Part shown: positions 20,070-29,291 of the stretch, in pieces
Position numbering within the stretch: the stretch's first letter is position 1
How the letters are laid out: every line of letters starts with the position of its first letter
DNA from: Pediococcus argentinicus
GTDB taxonomy: Bacteria > Bacillota > Bacilli > Lactobacillales > Lactobacillaceae
Reading direction: 5' to 3'
Assembly (NCBI RefSeq): GCF_001437605.1
Contig: NZ_JQCQ01000005.1
Span: 1 to 64,000, forward strand
DNA length: 64,000 bases
The notes under the pieces: model-generated
Databases searched by the model: none
Seen by the model: only the letters and a program-made list of their open reading frames with translations
What the model was told of the DNA's origin: nothing
Position numbers and translations under genes: made by a program

Positions 20070-20198
20070 TATTTATTTAGGTAAATATTCTACTCTATTT
20101 TGAGGATTTAAACAATTATTCTTCTTATATATGTTGATATTTAGATATGGTAAAATTGAAGCTGTTTGTAAACTTACATTTAGGAAGGATGATAACCC

Positions 20199-20864
20199 TT
20201 GAAAACGATTGAAATTTACTTTGTTCGTCACGGACAAACCATTTTTAATAAGTACAACCGCATGCAAGGTTGGTCTGACTCACCACTTACTGATAAAGGT
20301 CTAGCCGATGCCCACAATGCTGGTCAACGTTTAGCTGATTTGTCATTTAATCAGGTCTATGCTTCAGATACGACTCGTGCTATCAATACTGCTCGTGCCA
20401 TTATTTCTGAAAATAAACAGGAACCTGAATTAGAAGTAAAACCCGAATTTCGTGAAGAATTTTACGGTTACTATGAAGGGGCAGATTCTGCTCAAACCTG
20501 GTTCGAAGTTTTAATGCCAATTTCTGGCGAAAAGACATTCCATAACTTTTTGGAAGAACACAAGATTGAAGATTCAAAAGATGCTATGAAGGCCGCTGAT
20601 CCATTTCACGATGCCGAAAACAACGTTGAATTCTGGGAACGTTTAAACCGTGGATTCTCAGATGTGTTTGAAAAAGCTAACGATGGTGATCGCATTTTAG
20701 TTGTTAGCCATGGTACAACCATTCGATCAATTGCCAAGCAATTTCAACCTGACCTTGACGTTACTTGGGGTCCTGCCAACGGAAGCATTAGTAAAGTAAC
20801 AATGAACGATGATGGTATTCAACTTGATTTCTACAACAATCATGCTGACACACCATTAAACTAA
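20199..20864 (+). CDS. Histidine phosphatase family protein (copy 1)
   Basis: Phosphoglycerate-mutase-like phosphatase of unknown substrate. The catalytic RHG motif is FVRHGQT (His at residue 10) and the second catalytic His is in VVSHGTT near residue 170. The TTG start follows AGGAAGG at ten bases; an ATG nearer the ribosome site is out of frame and stops at once. It precedes the permease by 18 nt and is paralogous to the phosphatase after the permease, so the three form one operon. Confidence 0.9.
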   Translation: MKTIEIYFVRHGQTIFNKYNRMQGWSDSPLTDKGLADAHNAGQRLADLSFNQVYASDTTRAINTARAIISENKQEPELEVKPEFREEFYGYYEGADSAQTWFEVLMPISGEKTFHNFLEEHKIEDSKDAMKAADPFHDAENNVEFWERLNRGFSDVFEKANDGDRILVVSHGTTIRSIAKQFQPDLDVTWGPANGSISKVTMNDDGIQLDFYNNHADTPLN

Positions 20865-20882
20865 AGACGAGGAGTATGCATA

Positions 20883-22523
20883 ATGGAAAAATCACCACTG
20901 GATTCAGATTCAAAAAAGCGATTCATTAGCTGGCCAGTTGTGGCCCTAATGGACTTCGTTACCGTAATTGGTTTCGATGATTTAATTTATAACTTTCATA
21001 ATCAAGGTTTAGCGATTGTTACAACCTGGATTATTATGATTTTAATGTTTGTTTGGCCATATGAAATGATGGTTGGACAATTAGGTGGCACTTTCAATGA
21101 AGATGGTGGTGGATTAGCCTCATGGGTTCGTTCTACTAACGGTGACCTGGCTGGCTATATCGTTGCTTTCTTCTATTGGATTGCCGGATTACCATACGTT
21201 GTCGATGTTGCTAACTCAGTAGTTGTTTCAATTAGCTGGTTAGTCAAAGGTAACGGTGATCTTCACAAATACATGTCGACGTTCGTCTTTGCCCTCTTCA
21301 CAGCGGTTGTTTTCTTACTATTTATTTGGTTCCAGCACTTTTTCAAAAACCGCTCGCTTGAAATTCTTAGTACCATCGGTGGTGGTGCAATGTTCATCAT
21401 GACGATTTTATTCGTTGTTATGACAGTTGCCGCCCTAATTCATGGTCATCACATTGAAACACAACCATTTAATCTAGGAGCTTTCATTCCTAAAATTGAT
21501 GGTCATTTTCTTTCAACCTTCGGACTTCTAATCTTCGCCATTAATGGTGCTGAATTAGCTGGCCCTTACGTAAAGGAAATGAAACACGGAAATCGTGATT
21601 TTCCAAAGGCTATGATGATGCTTTTAATCATGACGGCATTCCTAACCGTCTTTGGTTCATTTGCCCTTGCTGTATTCTTTGATGCCCATCACTTACCATA
21701 TGATCTTAAGATGAATGGTTCATACTACGCCTTCCAAGCTTTAGGAAATGAATTTGGAATTGGTAATGTGCTGATGTACATCTTTGCGGCTACTCAAGCT
21801 GTTTACATGTTTGCTCAATTGGCCGTTATCTTAGATGCATCAACTCGGATTTTCTTATCCGATGTTGCACTTAAGTACCTACCAAAATCACTTGGTAAAT
21901 TAACTGATGAAGGTCTTCCAATTAATGGTTACTGGTTAACAACAGCGATTGTTTCACTTGTGTTATTCCTAAGTAATTGGTTACCAAGTATCAATGATAT
22001 GTTTAACTGGCTCTTAAATATCAACGGAATTGTGTCGCCATTTGTTACTAGTTTTGTGTTCTTTGCCTTTATGCGAATTAGACAAAACAGCAAAAAGTAC
22101 CCTTCTACTTACGTCTTCATTAAACAAGACTGGTTAGCTTGGTTAGTTGGAACATGGTGTTTTGTAGTCACGATTGCCTTCTCACTTTTGGGTATTCGTC
22201 CAACCGATGCTACTCCGGGAACGGTGCTCTACAATAAGGAATTGCTCTTAAATATTGTTGTGCCAATTATCTTTATTGCTCTTTCAGCTGTATTGCCTTA
22301 CCAAGCATGGGTAGAACGTAAGAAGCTTCAAAAATGGTCTCTATGGTCTCTTCCTGCAGGTATCATCATCTTTATCGGTGGTGCTTTCACAATCGTTTCT
22401 AACCACTTAAACAATCAAATTTGGATTGCATTAGCAGCATGGTTAATCAATACCGCCCTAGCTATTGCGGTTTACTGGTTATTCTTCTGGAATCTATCTA
22501 AAAAAGATCGACAAACTGCTTAA
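20883..22523 (+). CDS. APC superfamily amino acid permease, YjeM-like
   Basis: Polytopic amino acid transporter of 546 aa, paralogous to the gene at 12750 (shared IGFDDLIYNF, DGGGLASWVR and FNWLLNINGIVSPFVT regions) but about 65 residues longer at the C-terminus, where two extra helices follow a basic linker. GAGGAG lies eight bases before the ATG. It is enclosed by two histidine phosphatase genes. The substrate is unknown. Confidence 0.9.
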   Translation: MEKSPLDSDSKKRFISWPVVALMDFVTVIGFDDLIYNFHNQGLAIVTTWIIMILMFVWPYEMMVGQLGGTFNEDGGGLASWVRSTNGDLAGYIVAFFYWIAGLPYVVDVANSVVVSISWLVKGNGDLHKYMSTFVFALFTAVVFLLFIWFQHFFKNRSLEILSTIGGGAMFIMTILFVVMTVAALIHGHHIETQPFNLGAFIPKIDGHFLSTFGLLIFAINGAELAGPYVKEMKHGNRDFPKAMMMLLIMTAFLTVFGSFALAVFFDAHHLPYDLKMNGSYYAFQALGNEFGIGNVLMYIFAATQAVYMFAQLAVILDASTRIFLSDVALKYLPKSLGKLTDEGLPINGYWLTTAIVSLVLFLSNWLPSINDMFNWLLNINGIVSPFVTSFVFFAFMRIRQNSKKYPSTYVFIKQDWLAWLVGTWCFVVTIAFSLLGIRPTDATPGTVLYNKELLLNIVVPIIFIALSAVLPYQAWVERKKLQKWSLWSLPAGIIIFIGGAFTIVSNHLNNQIWIALAAWLINTALAIAVYWLFFWNLSKKDRQTA

Positions 22524-22539
22524 ATAGATTGGAAATAAT

Positions 22540-23202
22540 ATGAAATCAATTAATCTTTACTTTGTTCGACATGGTCAAACCCTCTTTAATCGCTATCGTC
22601 ACCTTCAAGGTTGGTCCGACTCTCCATTAACTGAGAAAGGCTTCAAAGATGCTAAGGAGGCTGGAAAACGGCTCTCAAACGTTCGATTTAATAATGTTTA
22701 CTGCTCAGATACTATTCGAGCAATCAAAACTGCCAATATTATTAATAAGGAAAATCAGCATCCCGTCACTAACATTGAAGACATTGCTGCTTTCCGAGAA
22801 CAATACTTCGGCTACTTTGAAGGAGCTAATTCAGTTGAAACTGAATTTAAGCTTTATCAACGACATTCAACGACCGAACCAACCTTAAATGCTATTACCG
22901 CAAAACATGGTATTAAAGAAGCTATTAACGTTTGGAAAGAAGTCGATCCATTTCATGATGCTGAAAGCTTCGAAGAAATCCATACCCGTTTGCAACAAGG
23001 ATTGGATTACGTATTTGAACAAGCCCATGATGGTGATAACGTCTTAGTAGTCAGTCATGGTACTTTAATTAGAGTCTTAACTTCCCTATTCAATCCTGAA
23101 ATTGATATTTCCCACAGTCCCAAGAATGGTAGCGTAACGAAGCTTCATTTAACGGCAGACGGTGGCAAGATTGAATACTTTGGAAATCTTGAAACAATTT
23201 AA
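22540..23202 (+). CDS. Histidine phosphatase family protein (copy 2)
   Basis: Paralogue of the phosphatase at 20199, sharing the FVRHGQT motif, the QGWSDSPLT segment, DPFHDAE and VVSHGT, but with a clearly diverged middle. Both catalytic His residues are present, so both copies are probably active. It begins 16 nt after the permease stop with a weak GGAAAT ribosome site. A bidirectional terminator follows. Confidence 0.9.
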   Translation: MKSINLYFVRHGQTLFNRYRHLQGWSDSPLTEKGFKDAKEAGKRLSNVRFNNVYCSDTIRAIKTANIINKENQHPVTNIEDIAAFREQYFGYFEGANSVETEFKLYQRHSTTEPTLNAITAKHGIKEAINVWKEVDPFHDAESFEEIHTRLQQGLDYVFEQAHDGDNVLVVSHGTLIRVLTSLFNPEIDISHSPKNGSVTKLHLTADGGKIEYFGNLETI

Positions 23203-23214
23203 TATTTGATCCGC

Positions 23215-23251
23215 AAAAAAAGAGTTCCCATCAATCATGGGAACTCTTTTA
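23215..23251. terminator. Bidirectional terminator
   Basis: AAAGAGTTCCCAT / ATGGGAACTCTTT with A and T runs on both sides; serves the phosphatase-permease operon and the convergent opp operon. Confidence 0.9.
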
Positions 23252-23261
23252 ATTTACATAC

Positions 23262-24215
23262 TTAAACGAGATCTAAACCTTCATCTTTTGCACGGTTACG
23301 ATATTCAGCAATTTCACTTTCTGTCGCACGAACAAAATGTCCTGGTGCAATTTCTACCATCGTTCTTGGTTTACCATCGAACTCAGCTGTTGCATCGTAA
23401 GGTACTTGAACACGATTACGTTCGAACTCTGGATCTGGTTCTGGAACAGCTGAAACCAAACTTGCAGTATATTTGTGCAAAGGATGGTTATAAACTTCTT
23501 CAGCTGGTCCGATTTCTAATAACTTACCATAATGCATAACACCGATTCGATCGCTGATATATTTGACCATTGATAAATCATGGGCAATAAAAAGATAAGT
23601 TAATCCACGTTCATGTTGCAGCTCTTTCATCAAGTTAACAACTTGAGCTTGAATGGAAACATCCAAAGCTGAGATAGGTTCGTCAGCAATGATGAATTTA
23701 GGTTGAACTGCTAACGCACGGGCAATACCGATACGTTGACGTTGTCCACCTGAAAATTCGTTTGGATAACGACTAGAATGGTCCTTATTCAAACCAACAG
23801 TTTCAAGTAAATCTTCAACTTGTTTAGTACGATCAGCATCGTTCTTTGCTAAATGATGAATATCAATTCCTTCAGCAACAATATCTTTAACCTTCATACG
23901 AGGGTTTAATGAAGCATAAGGATCTTGGAAGATCATTTGCATTTCACGACGGAAACTCATCAAATCTTTTTTACTTTTAATTGAAGCAACATCGCGTCCT
24001 TCAAACATTACTTGTCCATCAGTAGGATCTAGTAAGCGAATAATTCCACGTCCAGTAGTTGTCTTACCAGAACCAGATTCACCAACTAATCCAAATGTTT
24101 CGCCTTCATAAATATCGAAGGAAACATCATCAACCGCATGAACTTCATCCTTTTTACCAACATTAAAGTATTGTTTTAAATGTTTTACTTCAAGGATTTT
24201 TTTACTTTCATCCAT
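23262..24215 (-). CDS. oppF: Oligopeptide ABC transporter ATP-binding protein OppF
   Basis: Second ATPase of the oligopeptide importer. Walker A GESGSGKTT (about 40-48), signature SGGQRQRIG, Walker B FIIADEP, and the C-terminal oligopeptide-specific region after residue 255 are present. ATG preceded by AGGAGG. Last gene of oppABCDF, 13 nt after oppD. Confidence 0.95.
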   Translation of the reverse strand: MDESKKILEVKHLKQYFNVGKKDEVHAVDDVSFDIYEGETFGLVGESGSGKTTTGRGIIRLLDPTDGQVMFEGRDVASIKSKKDLMSFRREMQMIFQDPYASLNPRMKVKDIVAEGIDIHHLAKNDADRTKQVEDLLETVGLNKDHSSRYPNEFSGGQRQRIGIARALAVQPKFIIADEPISALDVSIQAQVVNLMKELQHERGLTYLFIAHDLSMVKYISDRIGVMHYGKLLEIGPAEEVYNHPLHKYTASLVSAVPEPDPEFERNRVQVPYDATAEFDGKPRTMVEIAPGHFVRATESEIAEYRNRAKDEGLDLV

Positions 24216-24228
24216 CTATCGTTTCCTC

Positions 24229-25356
24229 CTATTCGCCAATCGCGTCGTCATCGTCAGCACCAGCGAAAGCCGTATTACCTTTAGAGTGAATATGACCTTG
24301 GTTGATTGTACCAGCTGATAAGCGTTCTTGGTAGATTTTTTGACGACGAACCACTTCTGCTGGTGGTTCAACTGCAGGTGCATCTGGATGAAGCAACCAT
24401 GTTGCAGCGTAATGTGTATCAGAGACCTTAAAGAATGGTGGTTCTTGTTCTTCATCAATCTTCATCGCATAAGGATTACGTGCTGCAAAGGCATCACCAA
24501 CTGGTGGTTCCAATAAATCAGGTGGAGTACCTGGAATTGGTTCCAATTGACCTTTGGCAGTATCAAGCGTAGGCATTGAATTTAATAATCCCCATGTATA
24601 TGGATGTTGTGGATTATAGAAAATTTCATCAACTGTTCCGTATTCCACAATTTTACCAGCATACATAACCGCAACACGGTCAGCCATACTTGCAACAACC
24701 CCTAAATCATGGGTAATAAAGATGATTGAAGTTGAGATTTTTTCTTGTAATTCTTTCATTAAATCGAGGATTTGAGCTTGGATAGTAACATCCAAAGCTG
24801 TAGTTGGTTCATCAGCAATCAAAATTTCTGGGTAACAAACCAAAGCAATCGCAATAACGATACGCTGACGCATACCACCAGAGAATTGATGAGGATAATC
24901 ATTTACACGTTCCTCAGCATTCGTAATACCAACTAATTTAAGCATTTCAAGAGCTTGCTTTTCAGCTTTTGATTTACTAAAGCCCTTATGAACCATTAAA
25001 GGTTCAGCAATTTGGCGACCGATACGCATCGTTGGATCCAATGAAGTCATTGGATCTTGGAAAATTTCAGCAATATCGCGTCCACGAATGGCTTGTAATT
25101 CTTTTTCAGACATCTCCAAGATGTCTTTACCATGAAACTTAACAGTTCCCTTAGCTACTTCAGCATTGTTTGCTAAAAGTCCCATGATAGTTTTTGTTGT
25201 AACTGTTTTTCCTGAACCTGATTCACCAACAATAGCTAATGTTTCACCTTTTTTAAGATGAAAATTAACATTACGAATAGCTTGAACCGTACCAGCATAG
25301 GTATGGAAATTGATGGTTAAATCTTGGACTTCAAGAATATTTTTTTCTGCATCCAT
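24229..25356 (-). CDS. oppD: Oligopeptide ABC transporter ATP-binding protein OppD
   Basis: ATPase partner of OppF. Walker A GESGSGKTV, signature FSGGMRQRI, Walker B ILIADEP and the OppD C-terminal extension with the GTPPDLLEPPVGDAF region that holds an iron-sulfur site in some relatives are seen; the Cys residues for such a cluster are not present here. The ATG nine bases after GGGAGG is used; an in-frame TTG two codons earlier is too close. It carries an unusual acidic tail rich in Asp. Confidence 0.94.
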   Translation of the reverse strand: MDAEKNILEVQDLTINFHTYAGTVQAIRNVNFHLKKGETLAIVGESGSGKTVTTKTIMGLLANNAEVAKGTVKFHGKDILEMSEKELQAIRGRDIAEIFQDPMTSLDPTMRIGRQIAEPLMVHKGFSKSKAEKQALEMLKLVGITNAEERVNDYPHQFSGGMRQRIVIAIALVCYPEILIADEPTTALDVTIQAQILDLMKELQEKISTSIIFITHDLGVVASMADRVAVMYAGKIVEYGTVDEIFYNPQHPYTWGLLNSMPTLDTAKGQLEPIPGTPPDLLEPPVGDAFAARNPYAMKIDEEQEPPFFKVSDTHYAATWLLHPDAPAVEPPAEVVRRQKIYQERLSAGTINQGHIHSKGNTAFAGADDDDAIGE

Positions 25357-25370
25357 TACCAATTTCCTCC

Positions 25371-26393
25371 CTAATGCCGTGACGTACGAGGATCAAATGC
25401 ATCTCGTAGTCCATCAGCTAAAATATTAAATGCAATCATGATGATAGCAAGAACAATCGCTGGATACCACATTTGGAATGGTAAGAATTGGAAGTTTCTT
25501 TGTCCATCATTGATTAAAGTACCAAGTGAAGCAATCGGAGCTTGAATACCAATTCCGATATAACTTAAGAATGCTTCGAAGAAGATCGCAGCAGGAATTG
25601 TAAACATAGTCTGAATAATAATGACACTCGATAAGTTTGGTAGCAAATGTTTCATCGCAATCTTGCCAGATGACTCACCCAAGGTTTGCGCTGCCAACAC
25701 ATATTCTTGGCTCTTCAATTGAAGTGTTTGCGCACGAGTTAGTCGTGCCATCGTAGTCCATTCGTTAATCGCAATAGCTAAGATAATTGGCAAAATTCCA
25801 CCCTTAATAACAAGTAGTAAAAGCACCATGATAACGATGTTAGGAATTGACTGCATAATTTCGATGATACGTTGCATGACTAGATCGACCACGCCACCCT
25901 TCCAGGCGGAGATAATACCATAACCGACCCCAATTAAAAGGTCAATTAAAGTAGCAAATAAACCAATTAATAATGAAATCATTGTTCCATGTAAGATACG
26001 TTGACCTAAGCTTCGGCCTAAGTAATCAGTACCTAAAATGAAGTGTTTACTTTCAGGAACATTGTTTGCTTTATATTGATCAACTCGTTGACCACCTTGA
26101 ATACTAGTACCATTGAATCCGTTAATGTTAACACCGGGAATCTTAGGTGGTAAATTAGCGTAATCTGGATTAGCACTGTTTGGGTTAGGAGCTGTAATTG
26201 GAGATGTAAATGCGAATAAAGCAATGATAATTAAAATCCACATACTGATGAATGCGGCCTTATTTTCTTTCAAACGATGCCAGGCATCTTGCAAGAATGT
26301 ACGAGAAGGGGCAGCAATCTTTTCATCATCTAACTTGTCATCTTTACCAACTGGTTGGAAAGCATCTTCAGGTAATTTAATTTTTTCATCCAT
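25371..26393 (-). CDS. oppC: Oligopeptide ABC transporter permease OppC
   Basis: Inner membrane permease with six predicted helices, an N-terminal OppC_N segment and the EAA loop around MARLTRAQTLQLKSQEYVLAA... cut here for length. Located 6 nt after oppB and 8 nt or so before oppD in a compact operon; forms the channel with OppB. Confidence 0.94.
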   Translation of the reverse strand: MDEKIKLPEDAFQPVGKDDKLDDEKIAAPSRTFLQDAWHRLKENKAAFISMWILIIIALFAFTSPITAPNPNSANPDYANLPPKIPGVNINGFNGTSIQGGQRVDQYKANNVPESKHFILGTDYLGRSLGQRILHGTMISLLIGLFATLIDLLIGVGYGIISAWKGGVVDLVMQRIIEIMQSIPNIVIMVLLLLVIKGGILPIILAIAINEWTTMARLTRAQTLQLKSQEYVLAAQTLGESSGKIAMKHLLPNLSSVIIIQTMFTIPAAIFFEAFLSYIGIGIQAPIASLGTLINDGQRNFQFLPFQMWYPAIVLAIIMIAFNILADGLRDAFDPRTSRH

Positions 26394-26399
26394 TATCTG

Positions 26400-27329
26400 T
26401 TATTCCCCTTTCCCTGAAAGTCGGATTCGTGGATCGATAATTCCGTACACAATATCCGTAATTAGAAGTACTAAACATAGAAGTCCTGAGTAAAGTAATG
26501 TGACACCCATGATTGTTGGGTAATCATTAACCAAAATTGATTTAACGAATTGTTCACCAATGCCAGGAATTGAGAAAATATTTTCAACAACCATCGAACC
26601 AGTCATAATACCAACTGCTAAAGGTCCAATAACTGTTACAAGTGGAATTAAACTATTTCTAAGTGCGTGATGGAATACAATTCCAAAACGGCTTAGACCT
26701 TTTGCACGAGCAAGTTCAATATAATCACTACCCATAACATCAACCATTTCAGTTCGTACAAACCGTGAAGTCGTTGCAAATGGTGATGCTGCTAAAGCAA
26801 TCGTTGGAAGGATTGTACTTGCAAATCCGCCCCATCCAGCAACTGGGAATAATTGAAGCTTTAAACCAAAGTAGTATTGAAGCAAGATAGCAAACACAAA
26901 ACTAGGAATTGATAATCCTAAAATTGAAATAATGTTAGCTGTTCCATCAACCCAAGTATTTTTACGAATTGCACTAAGTGAACCGGTACAGATTCCTAGA
27001 ATAACTCCTAAAATCATTCCTTGAGCACCAATAATAGCTGATGGTCCAATTCGTGAACCGATTAAGTATGAAACTGCTTGGTTACTAAATTGGAATGATG
27101 TTCCAAAGTTTCCTTGAACTGCATTAACAATATAAGTGACATATTGTTGCCACAATGGCTTATCTAAACCATATTGTTGATAAATTGTATGAATTTGTGA
27201 CGCAGTTAGTTTTGCTTGATTATTTAACGGTGTTCCGGGCATTAACTTCATTAAGAAGAAGGTAACGCTGGCAATTAGGAACATGGTTAATATCAAGTAA
27301 AAGATTCGTCTCGCTAAATATTTGACCAT
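26400..27329 (-). CDS. oppB: Oligopeptide ABC transporter permease OppB
   Basis: Six-helix permease of 309 aa starting MVKYLARRIFYL, as usual for OppB, with the EAA-type loop RAKGLSRFGIVFHHALRNS and an SIPGIG segment. GAGGAA ribosome site. It is separated from oppA by a 91-nt spacer that holds a strong hairpin, which probably sets a lower level of permease than of binding protein. Confidence 0.95.
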   Translation of the reverse strand: MVKYLARRIFYLILTMFLIASVTFFLMKLMPGTPLNNQAKLTASQIHTIYQQYGLDKPLWQQYVTYIVNAVQGNFGTSFQFSNQAVSYLIGSRIGPSAIIGAQGMILGVILGICTGSLSAIRKNTWVDGTANIISILGLSIPSFVFAILLQYYFGLKLQLFPVAGWGGFASTILPTIALAASPFATTSRFVRTEMVDVMGSDYIELARAKGLSRFGIVFHHALRNSLIPLVTVIGPLAVGIMTGSMVVENIFSIPGIGEQFVKSILVNDYPTIMGVTLLYSGLLCLVLLITDIVYGIIDPRIRLSGKGE

Positions 27330-27362
27330 TTGAATTCCTCACATTCTCTTATCAATAAGCAA

Positions 27363-27400
27363 CAAATGGGCAAGGGCCAAAAGCACCCTTACCCGATTTG
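27363..27400 (-). promoter_or_regulatory. oppA-oppB intercistronic hairpin
   Basis: On the minus strand CAAATCGGGTAAGGG pairs with CCCTTGCCCATTTG (about 14 bp, one bulge, one G-U). No T run follows, so it is more like an mRNA stabiliser or partial attenuator than a terminator. Confidence 0.7.
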
Positions 27401-27420
27401 TTTGATTAAATTTCCGAAAT

Positions 27421-29043
27421 TTACTTGACTGTCATGTGTGAGTAATCAAAGTTCAAGCCAGCAGAGTTGTAGACAATGCCCTTGATGTTTTGGTTACGCA
27501 ACATTGATTGAGCTTGTTGATAAAGTGGTGAAATTGCTTGTTCCTTTAGAAGGATTCTTTCAGCCTTCAACATATCGTTCCAACGTTTTTCAGGATTATT
27601 AGCGTCTTTATCGCCAGCGTCTTTGATCAATTGATCGAATTCAGCACTCTTCCACTTACCATTATTTAATGAGTTTCCTGTAGTGAATAATTGTAAGAAT
27701 GAGATTGGATCAGAGAAGTCAGCACCCCAAGCAGTGATAACAGCATCGAACTTACCGTTTTGTGAGTTTGCTAAACGATTCTTAAATGGAATGTTGCTTA
27801 GTGAAACCTTCACATTTGGAATCTTTTCCCAAGCTGATTGGATATATTCGGTACTTTGTTTTGCACCAGTTGTATCATCACTCATAAGTTGGAAATTAAG
27901 ACTCTTCATGCCTTCTTCTTTAAGACCTTCAGCCATTAACTTCTTAGCTTGAGCTAAATCATACTTAGATGCTTCAGGAACATTAACTTCCTTAGCAAAA
28001 TCTGTACCAGTCTTTGGATCTTTAGCTAATCCTGCTGAAGTTAAACCAGTTGCTGGTTCTGAGCCATCAGCCAAGACCTTCTTTGTAAATTGATCACGAT
28101 TGATTGCTAATGATAGAGCTTGACGAATCTTTTGGTTCTTGAAGTATTTGTCTTTCTTTTCGTTGAATTCAAGATAGAATGTTGATGAATTCAAGTACTT
28201 AACAAAGTTCTTGTCATTCTTGTATTGTTTAACTTGATCACCAGTTAGAGTGTTTTGGTCAAGCTTCTTACTATTGTACATGTTCAAAGCTGTACCAGCA
28301 TCTTTAACAACTTGATAGTTGATGGTGTCAGTCTTTACTGAACTCTTATTCCAGAAATCTGGATTTTTAACTAACTTCCAGCTAAGGTTTGAGCCCTTCC
28401 AACCTTCTTGCTTGAATGGTCCGTTGTAAACTGTCTTAGCAGAAGTTGTTCCGTATGAGCTACCATACTTGTCGACCGCTTTTTCATTTTGAGGGAAGAA
28501 GATTGGGAATCCCATCAAAAGTTTAAAGTAAGGTACTGGACGATCTAATGTGACAACTAACTTGTTATCACCATCGGCCTTAACACCCAAAGTTTTGTAG
28601 TTAGCTTTGTTTGCAGCAATCTTGTCAGCATTCTTAATACCTGAGAATAAGTAAGCATATTGTGAAGCAGTCTTAGGATTTACTGTACGTTGCCAGCCAA
28701 ATACAAAGTCTTTAGCTGTAACAGTTTCACCATTACTCCACTTAGCACCCTTACGGATGTTGAATGTATATTCTTTACCACCATCTGATACTTTTGTATC
28801 AGTAGCAAGAGCATTTTCAATCTTATTATCTTTACCGATACGGTAGAGACCTTCTTCAGTATTACCAAGTTGTGTTAGTCCAACAACATCAGTAACCTTT
28901 GATTGGTCCATGGTTGCAATTTCAGCACTTTCTCTGAAATTAACTGAATTCTTTTTTGCAGAATTGTTTGAACCACAAGCTGCCAAGATGAATGTTGAAG
29001 CTAATGCAACAGCACCAAGTTTTCCAACTGTCTTAAATTTCAT
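27421..29043 (-). CDS. oppA: Oligopeptide-binding lipoprotein OppA
   Basis: Extracellular solute-binding protein family 5 that delivers peptides to OppBC. A lipoprotein signal with lipobox LAACG (Cys at 23) anchors it to the membrane; the mature part has the usual domains, with the EYTFNIRKGAKWSNG and ITAWGADFSDP regions of OppA/MppA. 540 aa. GGAG ribosome site and a consensus promoter. First gene of oppABCDF. Confidence 0.96.
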   Translation of the reverse strand: MKFKTVGKLGAVALASTFILAACGSNNSAKKNSVNFRESAEIATMDQSKVTDVVGLTQLGNTEEGLYRIGKDNKIENALATDTKVSDGGKEYTFNIRKGAKWSNGETVTAKDFVFGWQRTVNPKTASQYAYLFSGIKNADKIAANKANYKTLGVKADGDNKLVVTLDRPVPYFKLLMGFPIFFPQNEKAVDKYGSSYGTTSAKTVYNGPFKQEGWKGSNLSWKLVKNPDFWNKSSVKTDTINYQVVKDAGTALNMYNSKKLDQNTLTGDQVKQYKNDKNFVKYLNSSTFYLEFNEKKDKYFKNQKIRQALSLAINRDQFTKKVLADGSEPATGLTSAGLAKDPKTGTDFAKEVNVPEASKYDLAQAKKLMAEGLKEEGMKSLNFQLMSDDTTGAKQSTEYIQSAWEKIPNVKVSLSNIPFKNRLANSQNGKFDAVITAWGADFSDPISFLQLFTTGNSLNNGKWKSAEFDQLIKDAGDKDANNPEKRWNDMLKAERILLKEQAISPLYQQAQSMLRNQNIKGIVYNSAGLNFDYSHMTVK

Positions 29044-29096
29044 ATTTCCAGCTCCTTTGGATAGTTTCTTTTAATTTATTTGTAAAGCATGTACTG

Positions 29097-29125
29097 ATTA
29101 TATATTAGAAAAGTATTAAATTCAA
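29097..29125 (-). promoter_or_regulatory. oppA promoter
   Basis: Minus strand TTGAAT (29120-29125), 17-nt spacer, TATAAT (29097-29102). Confidence 0.8.
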
Positions 29126-29248
29126 TTAAAAATCTCATGTTTTGCTCATATTGTGCTTATTTTTCAGACTCATAAACATCTCGAACCGCGTAAGCACCGC
29201 GATAGTGCAATTCTAATTTTTCTCATTTTCTATCACATAATAGATACA

Positions 29249-29257
29249 TGATATAAT
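29249..29257 (+). promoter_or_regulatory. hflX promoter (extended -10)
   Basis: TGATATAAT provides an extended -10 box 35 nt before the ATG; the -35 region is poor. Confidence 0.65.
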
Positions 29258-29259
29258 AC

Positions 29260-29273
29260 TAGTAACGCTTTCA
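29260..29273. promoter_or_regulatory. Weak cre-like box at the hflX transcription start
   Basis: On the minus strand TGAAAGCGTTACTA matches the cre consensus with two mismatches in the right half. Its position just after the -10 box would allow roadblock repression. Confidence 0.3.
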
Positions 29274-29291
29274 TGATACAGGAGGAACAAT

